A stretch of DNA of 64,000 nucleotides, taken from positions 4,650,001 to 4,714,000 of the forward strand of contig CBDCWE010000003.1 of assembly GCA_965223355.1 (NCBI GenBank). The letters run 5' to 3'. This document shows, in pieces, positions 16,836 through 25,317 of this stretch. Each line of letters opens with the position of its first letter. The first letter of the stretch is position 1. The notes under the pieces were generated by a model. It saw only the letters and a program-made list of their open reading frames with translations. It was not told the origin of the DNA and did not search any database. The DNA comes from Tectiglobus sp965223355 (GTDB lineage: Bacteria > Pseudomonadota > Alphaproteobacteria > Rhizobiales > Hyphomicrobiaceae). The position numbers and the translations under genes were made by a program.

Positions 16836-17807
16836 ATGTCGGCCATTGCTACGGCACGAGTTGCTCTGATCGCAATCACCGCTGCCACGGCGGCATTACC
16901 GGCAATCACGGCCGGCGCGCGCGCGCAGACCACATCCGAACGGTCTGCCCCAACGACAAGCGCGCCATTTCTAACGCTACCAACGATTTCAAACACCGAC
17001 CTCTTTTCGCAGCCCTCACCAACTGCCAACACGCCCCTCTCCGCCCAGACCGGCAGTGTCCAACTCACCGCGTTCCTGACCGATGTCGGCCCCGAGCTCA
17101 GTCGCGGCATCGTCTGGCGCGTGTTCGCACTGGCCCCGGACAACAACCAGCCGACGCTCATTAGCGAACATCGCAACCCGTCGCCGACACTATCGCTGCC
17201 GCCGGGAACCTATGCCATCAACGTCGCCTTCGGCCTTGCTCATCTGACCAAGACCTTGAAGGTCACCAGTGGCGTAAGGTTGCGCGAGAAATTCGTGATC
17301 AATGCCGGTGGGCTGAAAATCGTCACCCGCACCGCCGCGAACAACCTCATCGGCGCGATGAATGCGGCCTATGACCTGCTCACCGACGAGCGCGATCAGT
17401 TTGGCAAGCGCCGCAAGATCCTCTCCAATATGCGGCCCGGCCGCATCACCCGTCTCAACTCGGGCATCTACCAAATCGTCTCGCGGCTCGGAGACGCCAA
17501 CGCCATCGTTGCATCCGAGGTCACGGTTGAGGCCGGCAAACTGACCGAGGCAACCGTCATCCACGAAGCTGCAAAGGTTACCTTCAAGCTGGTGCAGCGC
17601 ACGGGCGGTGAGGCACTTGCCGATGCTCAGTGGATCATCATGTCGGGCACCGGGCAAGTCATCAAGGAAACCGCTGGCGCGCTGCCGACACATGTCCTCG
17701 CGCCAGGCGCCTACACCATTTCCGCGCGCTGGGGCGGCCGGCTCCACACACGATCATTTGCCGTGCGTTCGGGTGACAATGTCGAGGTCGAAATCGTCAT
17801 TCAGTGA
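16836..17807 (+). CDS. Exported beta-domain protein, paralogous to the C-terminal half of the vWA protein
   Basis: A 323-residue protein with a clear signal peptide (hydrophobic residues about 7-28, ARAQ cleavage region) preceded by GGAG eight bases from the ATG. It contains at least three modules of the kind in the upstream vWA protein: GIVWRVFAL...PGTYAINVAFGLAHLTK, then AAYDLLTDE...GIYQIVSRLGDAN and ALPTHVLAPGAYTISARWGG. It lacks a vWA domain. The gap of 70 bases and the shared modules suggest an operon and a joint role at the cell envelope. No known family name could be given with confidence. Confidence 0.75.
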   Translation: MSAIATARVALIAITAATAALPAITAGARAQTTSERSAPTTSAPFLTLPTISNTDLFSQPSPTANTPLSAQTGSVQLTAFLTDVGPELSRGIVWRVFALAPDNNQPTLISEHRNPSPTLSLPPGTYAINVAFGLAHLTKTLKVTSGVRLREKFVINAGGLKIVTRTAANNLIGAMNAAYDLLTDERDQFGKRRKILSNMRPGRITRLNSGIYQIVSRLGDANAIVASEVTVEAGKLTEATVIHEAAKVTFKLVQRTGGEALADAQWIIMSGTGQVIKETAGALPTHVLAPGAYTISARWGGRLHTRSFAVRSGDNVEVEIVIQ

Positions 17808-17844
17808 AGCCTGCCTATCTGGCACACAGTTGCAACACATCACC

Positions 17845-17880
17845 GGTTTCCAAAGGGCCGCGCCCTTTGGCGGGATCGTT
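17845..17880 (+). repeat. Five-hairpin repeat, copy 2, left part (split by IS110)
   Basis: Same as the left part of copy 1 with hairpin 1 written CCAAAGGGC/GCCCTTTGG around CGC. The next base pair AG is the IS core. It lies between convergent genes ending at 17807 and 19212. Confidence 0.85.
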
Positions 17881-17897
17881 AGCATCTGTCTCGCTTG

Positions 17898-18845
17898 TCA
17901 AGGCATTTTGGGGGCCCATTTTCGGTTTTCGAAGATCAGGGTGTTGGCGAGAATGATGAGTTTTCGCATGATGGCAACGAGCGCGACTTTGGCGGGCTTG
18001 GCGTTGGCTCGCAAACGTTCGTAGAAGGTTTGCAAGTCAGCATTCACGCCACGACCGACAGCAACCATGGCCACCATGGCCGGCATGTAAAGCAGCTTAC
18101 GCACTGCTGCTCGGCCGCCGCGAATGGCACGCCGCCCCCGCATTTCGCCGCTGTCCCAGTTCATCGGCGCGACGCCGACAAGGGCTGCGATTTCTTTGTC
18201 GGTGCAGGTGCCGAGTTCGCTGAGCAGGCCGATCAGCCCCATCGCCGTGATGTCAGCGATACCTGGAATTGAGACAAGAATATCATAACGTCGCATCAGC
18301 GCCTCATCGCTTGCGATGATCTTGCGGATCATCGCCTCGAGGCGCGCGATATGCTTGTCGACGGCCTTGAGCTGCCTGCCCAGTTCGCGCTTGAGGTTGG
18401 CACATTGGGCCGCACCATGGCGGTTTGAAACGGCCGTTCTGTCGCCAACGGCGGCGATGCGAGCTGAGATAAGCTCTGCCAGTTTCTGGATTTTTTCAGG
18501 AGCAGGGATGGTCGCGTTTGGCTGATGCAGGGCTGCCAACTGGGCCAGTGTCATCGCATCGATCGTATCGGTTTTGGCCAACTTACCTAAGATGTCGGCA
18601 AACTTGCGGGATCGATAAGGATTGATGACACAAACCGCAATACCGGCAGCGTGCAGAGCGGCGTGGCAAGAGCGATGGTGTTTTCCCGTTGCCTCACAAA
18701 CCACAAGGCCGACCTGATACGTGGCAAGGCTGGCGAGCAATTGCTTGTGGCCTTTTTTGGTGTTGGCAAACCGGAACGTCACATTGGCCGGATAGATTGC
18801 GACATCGAGCCAGTTCTTGGCAACATCGATGCCGACATATACCAT
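17898..18845 (-). CDS. IS110-family DEDD recombinase, copy B
   Basis: Same protein as copy A except for three inserted residues: MPAMVAMVAVGRG in place of MPAMVAVGRG, from a duplicated 9-bp unit at about 18064-18081, and one Val-to-Ile change near the C-terminus. The insertion falls in the C-terminal catalytic domain just after KLLYMPA, so activity of this copy is uncertain. The start at 18845 is chosen by the same reasoning as in copy A. Confidence 0.88.
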   Translation of the reverse strand: MVYVGIDVAKNWLDVAIYPANVTFRFANTKKGHKQLLASLATYQVGLVVCEATGKHHRSCHAALHAAGIAVCVINPYRSRKFADILGKLAKTDTIDAMTLAQLAALHQPNATIPAPEKIQKLAELISARIAAVGDRTAVSNRHGAAQCANLKRELGRQLKAVDKHIARLEAMIRKIIASDEALMRRYDILVSIPGIADITAMGLIGLLSELGTCTDKEIAALVGVAPMNWDSGEMRGRRAIRGGRAAVRKLLYMPAMVAMVAVGRGVNADLQTFYERLRANAKPAKVALVAIMRKLIILANTLIFENRKWAPKMP

Positions 18846-18853
18846 GTCAGAGT

Positions 18854-19013
18854 CGCTTCGTTTGACCTTGCCTTGCATCCGGGACTTGCTCCCAATCATC
18901 TGTTCAGGTGAAGCGATGGGCGGGCTGGCCTAGCTAACAAACGGTGCAAATCACCCAAGGGCAGCACGGCCCCAAACCCGCCCGATCCGGCAGGGTGGCC
19001 ATCCTGCCGGATC
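18854..19013 (-). ncRNA. Predicted IS110 bridge RNA, copy B
   Basis: Sequence and structure match copy A, shifted by 6625 bases. Guides and closing stems are unchanged. At this site the left target is CTGCCCT, a perfect match to the guide, while the right target CTAACGA gives one G-U wobble with TTGTTAG. Confidence 0.8.
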
Positions 19014-19064
19014 AAGCCTGAACATCGCTGATTCGCAAGAAACAGGCTCAAGATTAAGATACAA

Positions 19065-19171
19065 AGGGCAGAGCCCTAACATATCGCCGCCGTGCGGCGA
19101 TCCTTGAGGGACTTTCAGCCCCTCAAACTCCCCGACCAGGGGATGATCCCCTGGACCTCGAACTTGATCAG
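19065..19171 (+). repeat. Five-hairpin repeat, copy 2, right part
   Basis: Resumes after the IS with AGGGCAGAGCCCTAAC and hairpins 3 to 5. Hairpin 4 has one arm mismatch (GAGGGACT). Confidence 0.85.
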
Positions 19172-19211
19172 CGGATCCCTAGCGCGCCTTGTCTGCCACC
19201 ATGGCCGAAGT

Positions 19212-20756
19212 TCAAGCGCCGCGCTGACCGGGTCGGGTCCAGCTGACGTCCTCATCGAGGGGATAAACCGGCCGCGGCAGATGGTGCCATTGGCGGCGCT
19301 CGAGAACCGGCGATGTCAGACCTTCGGTATCGACCTCATAAACCCGATCCGGAGAAAACCAGGGCAAAAATCCGGCCCGGAAATGGCCTCGCGACTTAAC
19401 GACAACAGTATGCGCAGCGCCAATATCAAGGTCGAATATTTCAAAAAACATCGGATCGGCGGTTTGCGATCTGTCTGAAATGACAATGACGGTAATGCCG
19501 CCAATGCGCAGCGCAGCACTTGGTCCAAGATGCAAGGCACGCCCGGCCAGAAGACCCAAGCGACCGACAACATCGCCGTCATGCACACCGACGACTTCGG
19601 CTTCGACCTTGATCGGCCGGTCGTAGGGTGTCCCGGGCTCGGTATTGAATTCAGCCGTAAACGCATTGCCAACACCGGCTGTGTGCGCCGCCAACGCCAA
19701 TGGCGGGTCGAAGAAACTGCCGTAATAGACGCCGTCCGGCCGGGCTTCGAGGAGGGCTTCGAGCAGCTCGCTCGTCCGGCCGCTGCCGCCGCCGCCGGGA
19801 TTGTCGCCAGAGTCCGCAAAAATCACCGGTGCTCGCTGCCGTTCGAGCGCCAGTTGCACGGCATCCGCCAGCGGCGTCAATGGCTTGCGGAAACTCGCTC
19901 GGCTCGACCAGCCAAACTCCGCCAGTTCCTCCGCCAGCTGCCGGGCAACGTCCGGATCTTCGCGGGCCGTGACGCAAATCGCAAGACCATTATCGGGCGT
20001 GTCGGAAAACACGAAGCCGCCAAAAATCGACACATTGAGAATGGCGCCGCCATGTTCGGCCTGGCGCCGTTGACCCAGATCGATCATCGCGCCATAGGGA
20101 CCGCTCGCTGTCAGAAGATTGACCGATGCGGGGGTCAGCGGCAGGCGCACGACATGCATCTTGGCGACCGGCTTGGCGGCGAGCCGGTGAGCAAGCAGGC
20201 GCCGCATCGTGACGGCAGCTTCCTCGCCGCGCTCGATCATGTCGACGTGGGGATTGGTGCGATAGCCGATGATGGTGTCCACCGCCGCCGCCATTTGATC
20301 GGAAATGTTGGCGTGCAAATCCAGCGTCGTCACGATCGGGACCGCCTCGCCGACTTGCCGACGCACGGCCGCCATCAGGTCACCGTCGGGATCATGGCTG
20401 TCCGTCGCCACCATGGCGCCGTGGTTGGCGATATAGACACCGTCGATCGCCCCGGCAGACCGCAACCCGTTGATGATCTTGTCAATGAAGCCGCGCATCA
20501 CCGCCCCGTCGACGGGGCCGTGGGGATGGCAGCTGGCGATCAGTAGCGGCACCGGCTGCCAATCACCGGTTGCATCCATCAATTTGACGAACGATGCGGC
20601 CTCCGGCGCAATCACCGATCGTTCGGCCCGGGCCGCATCCAGCAGCGCCTGGCCTTCAAGCACGTAGTGGCTCTCGAAATCCGCCAGTGTTGCCACCGGC
20701 GACTGCCGATTGCTCTCGAGGATGACGCCAAGGAGGGCAATGCGAGGGTTTGACAT
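19212..20756 (-). CDS. M81-family metallopeptidase (MlrC/microcystinase-like)
   Basis: A 514-residue protein of the M81 family, named after MlrC of the microcystin-degrading cluster. Most members have other, unknown substrates. Seen are IALLGVILESN at the N-terminus, NHGAMVATDSHDPDGDLM, LDLHANISDQM, GYRTNPHVDM, and the C-terminal domain signature ADSGDNPGGGGSGRT. These Asp, His and Asp/Asn residues are the putative Zn ligands. No microcystin genes mlrA, B or D are near. ATG 20756 is chosen; an in-frame GTG at 20768 is possible and neither has a good ribosome site. Confidence 0.88.
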   Translation of the reverse strand: MSNPRIALLGVILESNRQSPVATLADFESHYVLEGQALLDAARAERSVIAPEAASFVKLMDATGDWQPVPLLIASCHPHGPVDGAVMRGFIDKIINGLRSAGAIDGVYIANHGAMVATDSHDPDGDLMAAVRRQVGEAVPIVTTLDLHANISDQMAAAVDTIIGYRTNPHVDMIERGEEAAVTMRRLLAHRLAAKPVAKMHVVRLPLTPASVNLLTASGPYGAMIDLGQRRQAEHGGAILNVSIFGGFVFSDTPDNGLAICVTAREDPDVARQLAEELAEFGWSSRASFRKPLTPLADAVQLALERQRAPVIFADSGDNPGGGGSGRTSELLEALLEARPDGVYYGSFFDPPLALAAHTAGVGNAFTAEFNTEPGTPYDRPIKVEAEVVGVHDGDVVGRLGLLAGRALHLGPSAALRIGGITVIVISDRSQTADPMFFEIFDLDIGAAHTVVVKSRGHFRAGFLPWFSPDRVYEVDTEGLTSPVLERRQWHHLPRPVYPLDEDVSWTRPGQRGA

Positions 20757-20944
20757 GGACGGCTGCACCGACGCTGGTTGACGAAAACTGATGGGACCGC
20801 GCTGATGATACCCCGTCCGCCATGTGAGTTGCGAGTTTTCTCATCAGCCACGTGAAGGCTTTCGCAACGGGCCCGGCCGCCATCTGCGCGCAGCGGTTTC
20901 GCGAGATCCAATTCCGGCGTTAGCCCACCCGGCCCGAACGGCGT

Positions 20945-21358
20945 CTATGACGCCTGCCGGGACTTGAGCTGCGGCTTGGCCGGCCCGCTACGCTTGATCA
21001 GCGGCCGGCCGGCGTCCGGCTTTCGCAGTTGGTCGAAATATGCGATCAGGTCATCGATTTCGCGCCGGCTCAGGTAGATGTTCGGCATTGGCGCATGCGG
21101 CTTGATCAGCGCACTTGCGATGTTTTTGGCGGTTTGCGCTTTGCGGTTTGCGATTTCGTGGAAGGTCGGGACGCCGGCGACAACGCGGCCGCCCGGCGCA
21201 GTTGCAATCAGATGGCAGGTCGCGCAGACTTTTTCTGCCAAGACCCGGCCGCGCTGCGCATCCGCGACCGTCGGATTGGCATCCCCGGCGCTGCCCGCGG
21301 CCGCCGACAACACCAATGACAGACCTAGAAACACCATTATCGTCAATCTATTGCGCAT
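20945..21358 (-). CDS. Small exported c-type cytochrome
   Basis: A 137-residue class I cytochrome c with a signal peptide (RLTIMVFLGLSLVLSAAAGSAG). The single heme site is CATCH and the likely distal Met is in HAPMPNIYLS, with the typical REIDDLIAYFDQLR terminal helix. It is periplasmic after export. GAGGG sits just upstream of ATG 21358, and the start overlaps the end of the DUF6455 gene by 11 bases. It belongs to a minus-strand trio divergent from the cbb3 oxidase cluster, so it may feed electrons to that oxidase. Confidence 0.9.
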   Translation of the reverse strand: MRNRLTIMVFLGLSLVLSAAAGSAGDANPTVADAQRGRVLAEKVCATCHLIATAPGGRVVAGVPTFHEIANRKAQTAKNIASALIKPHAPMPNIYLSRREIDDLIAYFDQLRKPDAGRPLIKRSGPAKPQLKSRQAS

Positions 21359-21656
21359 TCGAACCCTCATCATTATCGGGCGTCGCAGTCGCTTGCGAAC
21401 ACTGCCTGAAGATGTCGATATTCGGGCAAAAGTCGGGAACGGCTTCGAGCGAGGTTTCGTGTTCGAGCCACGCCAGACACTTTGCACCATGTCGACAATC
21501 AAGGCAGTTCTGCAACACCTCGTCGTAGGCCTCTCCTCTACGCAACCGCACAAGCTCCAGGGCATCGGTGCCCAGTCGCCGCATCATATCCTGCGTCCGC
21601 CGGGCCCGCCCCTCGACATGGCGAACCATCGGCCATCGTGTACGCCGCTCTGTCAT
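21348..21656 (-). CDS. DUF6455-type cysteine-containing small protein
   Basis: A 102-residue protein resembling the DUF6455 group of small alphaproteobacterial proteins. It has conserved cysteines in NCLDCRHGAKCLAWLE and in PDFCPNIDIF. No signal peptide is seen, so it is presumably cytoplasmic. ATG 21656 has GAGGT seven bases upstream and is preferred over the GTG at 21665. It sits between two cytochrome c genes and overlaps the second. A redox or metal role is inferred only from the cysteines and context. Confidence 0.75.
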   Translation of the reverse strand: MTERRTRWPMVRHVEGRARRTQDMMRRLGTDALELVRLRRGEAYDEVLQNCLDCRHGAKCLAWLEHETSLEAVPDFCPNIDIFRQCSQATATPDNDEGSNAQ

Positions 21657-21754
21657 AGTCGCCACCTCAACCGTTCAAATGTTGCTTGCGTGCGGTCGGG
21701 CCGGCACTCGTTGAGGAGTTGGCCCGACATCACGACGGGCGGTCTCGATGCGTC

Positions 21755-22345
21755 TCACCTCTTCGGGCGGTCGGGCGTGAAACCATTGCGCATGTAGGCG
21801 ATGATGCGCCAGATATCCGCTCTCGGCAACGTGTCCTTGAAAGCGGGCATCGCGGTTTGAAAGGCGGCGCCGCCGTCCGCAATCGCCCACAGTAGATATT
21901 CATCAGCGGCGATCGGGCGTTTGATCATGTAGGCCAGCAGCGCCGGTGACGGCGTCAGAGACAGCCCCGACTGGCCGTTGCCGAGCCCCTTTGGGCCGTG
22001 ACAGCTTGCACAATGCGTATTGTAGAGCTGGGCGCCCGACAATAGTTCGCGGCCGGTCGCAGCGATGGTTGGCCGCGCCCGGGCGTAGGTTGCCGGCACG
22101 CCATGATTGACGTAGGTCCAATGGCGCAGCATGCGCACCTGCATGCCCTTCGGCATCCGACCCGGCCCCCACAACTCCCGCTGCATCCACTGTGGCTGCC
22201 AATAATCGACCCGCCCACGCCAGTCCTCCTGCTGCTGCTGCGGCGGCGGCGGCGCAGTGTTCTGCGCCTGCACCGAACCAACGCCCGCGCCGGCGACTAT
22301 CCACAAGCTGACCATCACTTGTTTGACCATCAGTAATGCGATCAT
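21755..22345 (-). CDS. Exported c-type cytochrome
   Basis: A 196-residue protein with a signal peptide (MVSLWIVAGAGVGSVQAQ) and a Pro/Gln-rich linker. The segment GPGRMPKGMQVRMLRHWTYVNHGVP follows, then a cytochrome c domain with CASCHGPKGLGNG and TAMPAFKDTLPRADIWRIIAYMR supplying the distal Met. It is the first gene of the minus-strand trio and diverges from ccoN across about 365 bases containing an FNR/FixK-like site. A link to microaerobic respiration is inferred from position. Confidence 0.88.
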   Translation of the reverse strand: MIALLMVKQVMVSLWIVAGAGVGSVQAQNTAPPPPQQQQEDWRGRVDYWQPQWMQRELWGPGRMPKGMQVRMLRHWTYVNHGVPATYARARPTIAATGRELLSGAQLYNTHCASCHGPKGLGNGQSGLSLTPSPALLAYMIKRPIAADEYLLWAIADGGAAFQTAMPAFKDTLPRADIWRIIAYMRNGFTPDRPKR

Positions 22346-22603
22346 TGAGCACCGATACCGAGCCGGTTCAGCCGCTGCCTTGATTCGCCCGCGGGTGTCG
22401 CAGGTCTCGCATCTGACGCCCGGACCGCTACCGGCCATTCTGTTTCTCCTATGTAAACCAGCTGGTAAGCCAGCCGGCAGACCAACTCGCTTTGACCTTA
22501 ATCCGATCCTGGTACGCAGCCTTGATCAGCATCAAACGAGGCCGCCCGCGCCGCCGCCTGCGACCAAAGTCCGGTGCGATCCGTTGGCATTGACCAGCCA
22601 CTG

Positions 22604-22617
22604 TTGATCCAGGTCAA
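22604..22617. promoter_or_regulatory. FNR/FixK-type box upstream of ccoN
   Basis: TTGATCCAGGTCAA differs at one position from the consensus TTGAT-N4-ATCAA. Its centre is about 100 bases before the ccoN start, a distance compatible with activation of a promoter near 22650 at the usual -41 position. It also lies between ccoN and the divergent cytochrome gene. Recognition by FixK or an FNR homologue under low oxygen is inferred. Confidence 0.75.
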
Positions 22618-22710
22618 TGTTTGTGACAATGGCCAAACCGATCTTCTCAGCGGCGTGGCGTTGAACACGCATCACGGTGTCCGGCATTGGGACTGGGAGG
22701 GTCACAATTC

Positions 22711-24369
22711 ATGACTTCGATTGTCGAGGGTCGGCAGGCGTTTTCTGACGTTCTCGCCGTCTTGGGCTGTGCCATTGGGATCACTCTTGGCGGAACTCTC
22801 GCCGTCGGGTCGCAGGACCCGGCCATGGCCTTTCACGGCGTACTGCTGACGCTCGCAGGGCTGATTGGCCTCGCCTATGTGCTCAAGGACGCCTTTGGAA
22901 CCGGCGGTCCGATCGTGCCCGCCAGCGGCTACTTTGACGGGCCGGTCAAGGTTGCAACCATTGCCGCCATCTTTTGGGGTGTCGCCGGATTTATCGTCGG
23001 CGACGTGATCGCCTGGCAAATGGCATTTCCGTGGCTCAATCTCGACTTGCCGTGGACGAGTTTCGGTCGATTGCGACCGCTCCATACATCGGCCGTGATC
23101 TTCGCCTTCGGCGGCAACGTGCTGATTGGCACATCGCTCTATGTCGTGCAGCGCACCTGCCAGGCCCGCCTGGCGGGTCGTTGGTCTCCATACTTTGTGG
23201 TGTGGGGCTATAACCTGTTCATTCTGATTGCCGGCACCGGCTACATTCTCGGTGTAACGCAGTCGAAGGAATATGCCGAACCGGAGTGGTACGCAGATCT
23301 GTGGCTAACCATCGTCTGGGTGGTCTATCTGCTGGTCTTCCTCGGCACCATCTGGAAGCGCAAGGAACCGCACATCTACGTTGCCAACTGGTTCTACCTC
23401 GGCTTCATCGTCACCGTTGCGATGCTCCACATCGTCAACAACCTCGCGATCCCGGTGTCGCTGACGGAGGCCAAGAGCTATTCGCTGTTTGCCGGCGTTC
23501 AAGATGCGATGACGCAATGGTGGTATGGCCACAACGCCGTCGGCTTCTTCCTGACCGCCGGCTTTCTCGGCATCATGTACTACTTCATCCCGAAACGAGT
23601 GGAGCGACCGGTGTACTCCTACCGGCTGTCGATCGTTCACTTCTGGACGCTGATCTTCCTCTACATTTGGGCCGGCCCGCACCATCTTCACTACACGGCA
23701 CTGCCGGACTGGGCGCAAGCCCTCGGCATGACGTTTTCGATCATGCTGTGGATGCCCTCCTGGGGCGGTATGATCAACGGCCTCATGACGCTCTCAGGCG
23801 CGTGGGACAAGCTCAGAACCGACGCTGTCGTGCGCCTGCTCGTCGTCTCGGTGGCGTTCTACGGCATGAGCACCTTTGAAGGCCCACTGATGAGCATCAA
23901 GGCCGTCAACTCGCTCAGCCACTATACCGACTGGACCATCGGTCACGTCCACTCAGGTGCCCTGGGCTGGGTTGCGATGGTTTCCTTCGGCGCCATCTAC
24001 TGCCTGGTGCCGTGGCTGTGGCAGCGTCAGGCGCTCTATTCGCTGCGCCTGGTCGAGTGGCACTTCTGGATCTCGACGATCGGCATCCTGATCTACATCA
24101 CCGCGATGTGGGTCTCCGGCATCATGCAGGGCCTGATGTGGCGCGCCTACGACAACCTTGGCTTCCTGCAGTATTCCTTCGTCGAGTCGGTCGAGGCGAT
24201 GCATCCCTTCTACATCCTGCGTGCGATTGGCGGCAGCCTGTTCGTGCTCGGGTCCTTCATCATGGTCTACAACGTCTGGATGACGATCCGTGGCGCCGAA
24301 CCTGTCGACGCATCCGATCAACCACGCATTGCGGCGGCGCCGGAACTCCGGCCGGAACCGGCCGAATAG
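22711..24369 (+). CDS. ccoN: cbb3-type cytochrome c oxidase subunit I (catalytic)
   Basis: The heme-copper oxidase subunit that reduces oxygen with high affinity in the inner membrane. The 552-residue length and about 12 hydrophobic helices are typical. Conserved histidines are visible: LRPLHTSAVIFAFGGN (heme b), WWYGHNAVGFF with the cross-linked Tyr/His region of the family, AGPHHLHYTALPDW (CuB) and WTIGHVHSGALGW (hemes). ATG 22711 has GGGAGGG nine bases upstream; a longer frame opens at 22687. First gene of ccoNOQP-GHIS, all on the plus strand. Confidence 0.97.
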   Translation: MTSIVEGRQAFSDVLAVLGCAIGITLGGTLAVGSQDPAMAFHGVLLTLAGLIGLAYVLKDAFGTGGPIVPASGYFDGPVKVATIAAIFWGVAGFIVGDVIAWQMAFPWLNLDLPWTSFGRLRPLHTSAVIFAFGGNVLIGTSLYVVQRTCQARLAGRWSPYFVVWGYNLFILIAGTGYILGVTQSKEYAEPEWYADLWLTIVWVVYLLVFLGTIWKRKEPHIYVANWFYLGFIVTVAMLHIVNNLAIPVSLTEAKSYSLFAGVQDAMTQWWYGHNAVGFFLTAGFLGIMYYFIPKRVERPVYSYRLSIVHFWTLIFLYIWAGPHHLHYTALPDWAQALGMTFSIMLWMPSWGGMINGLMTLSGAWDKLRTDAVVRLLVVSVAFYGMSTFEGPLMSIKAVNSLSHYTDWTIGHVHSGALGWVAMVSFGAIYCLVPWLWQRQALYSLRLVEWHFWISTIGILIYITAMWVSGIMQGLMWRAYDNLGFLQYSFVESVEAMHPFYILRAIGGSLFVLGSFIMVYNVWMTIRGAEPVDASDQPRIAAAPELRPEPAE

Positions 24370-24381
24370 GAGAGCTTGGCC

Positions 24382-25113
24382 ATGAACCATGGAACTCTGG
24401 AGCGCCATTCGCTGCTGCTGACCGTTGCGATCCTGATCGTCGTCTCGATCGGCGGCATCGTCCAGATCGCGCCACTCTACTGGGTCGAAAGTACGATCGA
24501 GAAGGTCAAGGGCATGCGGCCTTATACGCCGCTCGAATTGGCCGGCCGTGACATCTACATTCGCGAGGGCTGCTACACCTGCCACAGCCAGATGATCCGT
24601 ACGTTGCGCGATGAGGTCGAACGTTACGGCCACTACAGCCTTGCCGCCGAAAGCATGTATGACCACCCTTTTCAGTGGGGCTCGAAGCGGACCGGTCCGG
24701 ACCTCGCCCGCGTTGGCGGCAAGTACTCCAACCAGTGGCACGTGGAGCACCTGATCAATCCGCGCGCGCTGGTGCCGGAAAGCATCATGCCGGGCTATCC
24801 CTGGCTCGCCCAACGTAAGCTCGATGCCGACAAAATCGGCGCCAACCTCAAGGCACTCAAACTCGCCGGCGTTCCCTATACGGCCGATCACATCAAGTTT
24901 GCCGCCGCCGACCTGAAGGCACAGATCGAGCCTGATGGCGACGGCGAGGATGCCCTCAAGAAGCGCTATGGCGATAACGTCCAAATCGCAAACTTCGACG
25001 GCCAGCCGGGCAATGAACCGACCGAAATGGATGCGCTCGTCGCCTACCTGCAGATGCTCGGCACGCTGGTTGACTTTGCCAGCTTCGATGCGGCCGGGCC
25101 GAACCTCAGATAA
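24382..25113 (+). CDS. ccoO: cbb3-type oxidase subunit II, monoheme cytochrome c
   Basis: A 243-residue membrane-anchored cytochrome c: one N-terminal membrane helix (LLLTVAILIVVSIGGIVQI), heme site GCYTCHSQ, and a downstream MPGYPWL supplying the axial Met. It passes electrons to CcoN. AGGAG lies 10 bases before ATG 24382. It follows ccoN after 12 bases and precedes ccoQ by 12. Confidence 0.96.
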   Translation: MNHGTLERHSLLLTVAILIVVSIGGIVQIAPLYWVESTIEKVKGMRPYTPLELAGRDIYIREGCYTCHSQMIRTLRDEVERYGHYSLAAESMYDHPFQWGSKRTGPDLARVGGKYSNQWHVEHLINPRALVPESIMPGYPWLAQRKLDADKIGANLKALKLAGVPYTADHIKFAAADLKAQIEPDGDGEDALKKRYGDNVQIANFDGQPGNEPTEMDALVAYLQMLGTLVDFASFDAAGPNLR

Positions 25114-25125
25114 GGAGCGCCAAGC

Positions 25126-25317
25126 ATGAGCTACGAAACCGTCGCAACCGTTTCCCAGGTGACGTCGCTGCTGTTCTTTATCGGCTGCTTCTTCGCCGTG
25201 CTGGCCTACGTTTTCTGGCCCGGCAACAAGCGTCGCTTCGACGAGGCCCAGGCCCGCGCGCTCGATCTTGCAACCAAACCCGCACGCCGACGGGTCGATG
25301 GCGGAGGCCGGTCATGA
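25126..25317 (+). CDS. ccoQ: cbb3-type oxidase small subunit
   Basis: A 63-residue single-helix protein (SLLFFIGCFFAVLAYVFWPG) followed by a charged tail with KRRFDEAQA, the standard CcoQ arrangement. It is thought to stabilise the oxidase complex. Its stop codon overlaps the ccoP start (ATGA at 25314-25317). Confidence 0.94.
   Translation: MSYETVATVSQVTSLLFFIGCFFAVLAYVFWPGNKRRFDEAQARALDLATKPARRRVDGGGRS

Larger units (their letters stand above)
17881..19064 (-). mobile_element. IS110-family insertion sequence, copy B
   Basis: A near-identical second copy of the element at 11265-12439, same orientation, same junctions with the CT core. It is 1184 bp, nine longer than copy A because of a 9-bp tandem duplication in the recombinase gene. 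Only a few other base differences were noticed, which points to recent transposition. Confidence 0.9.
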
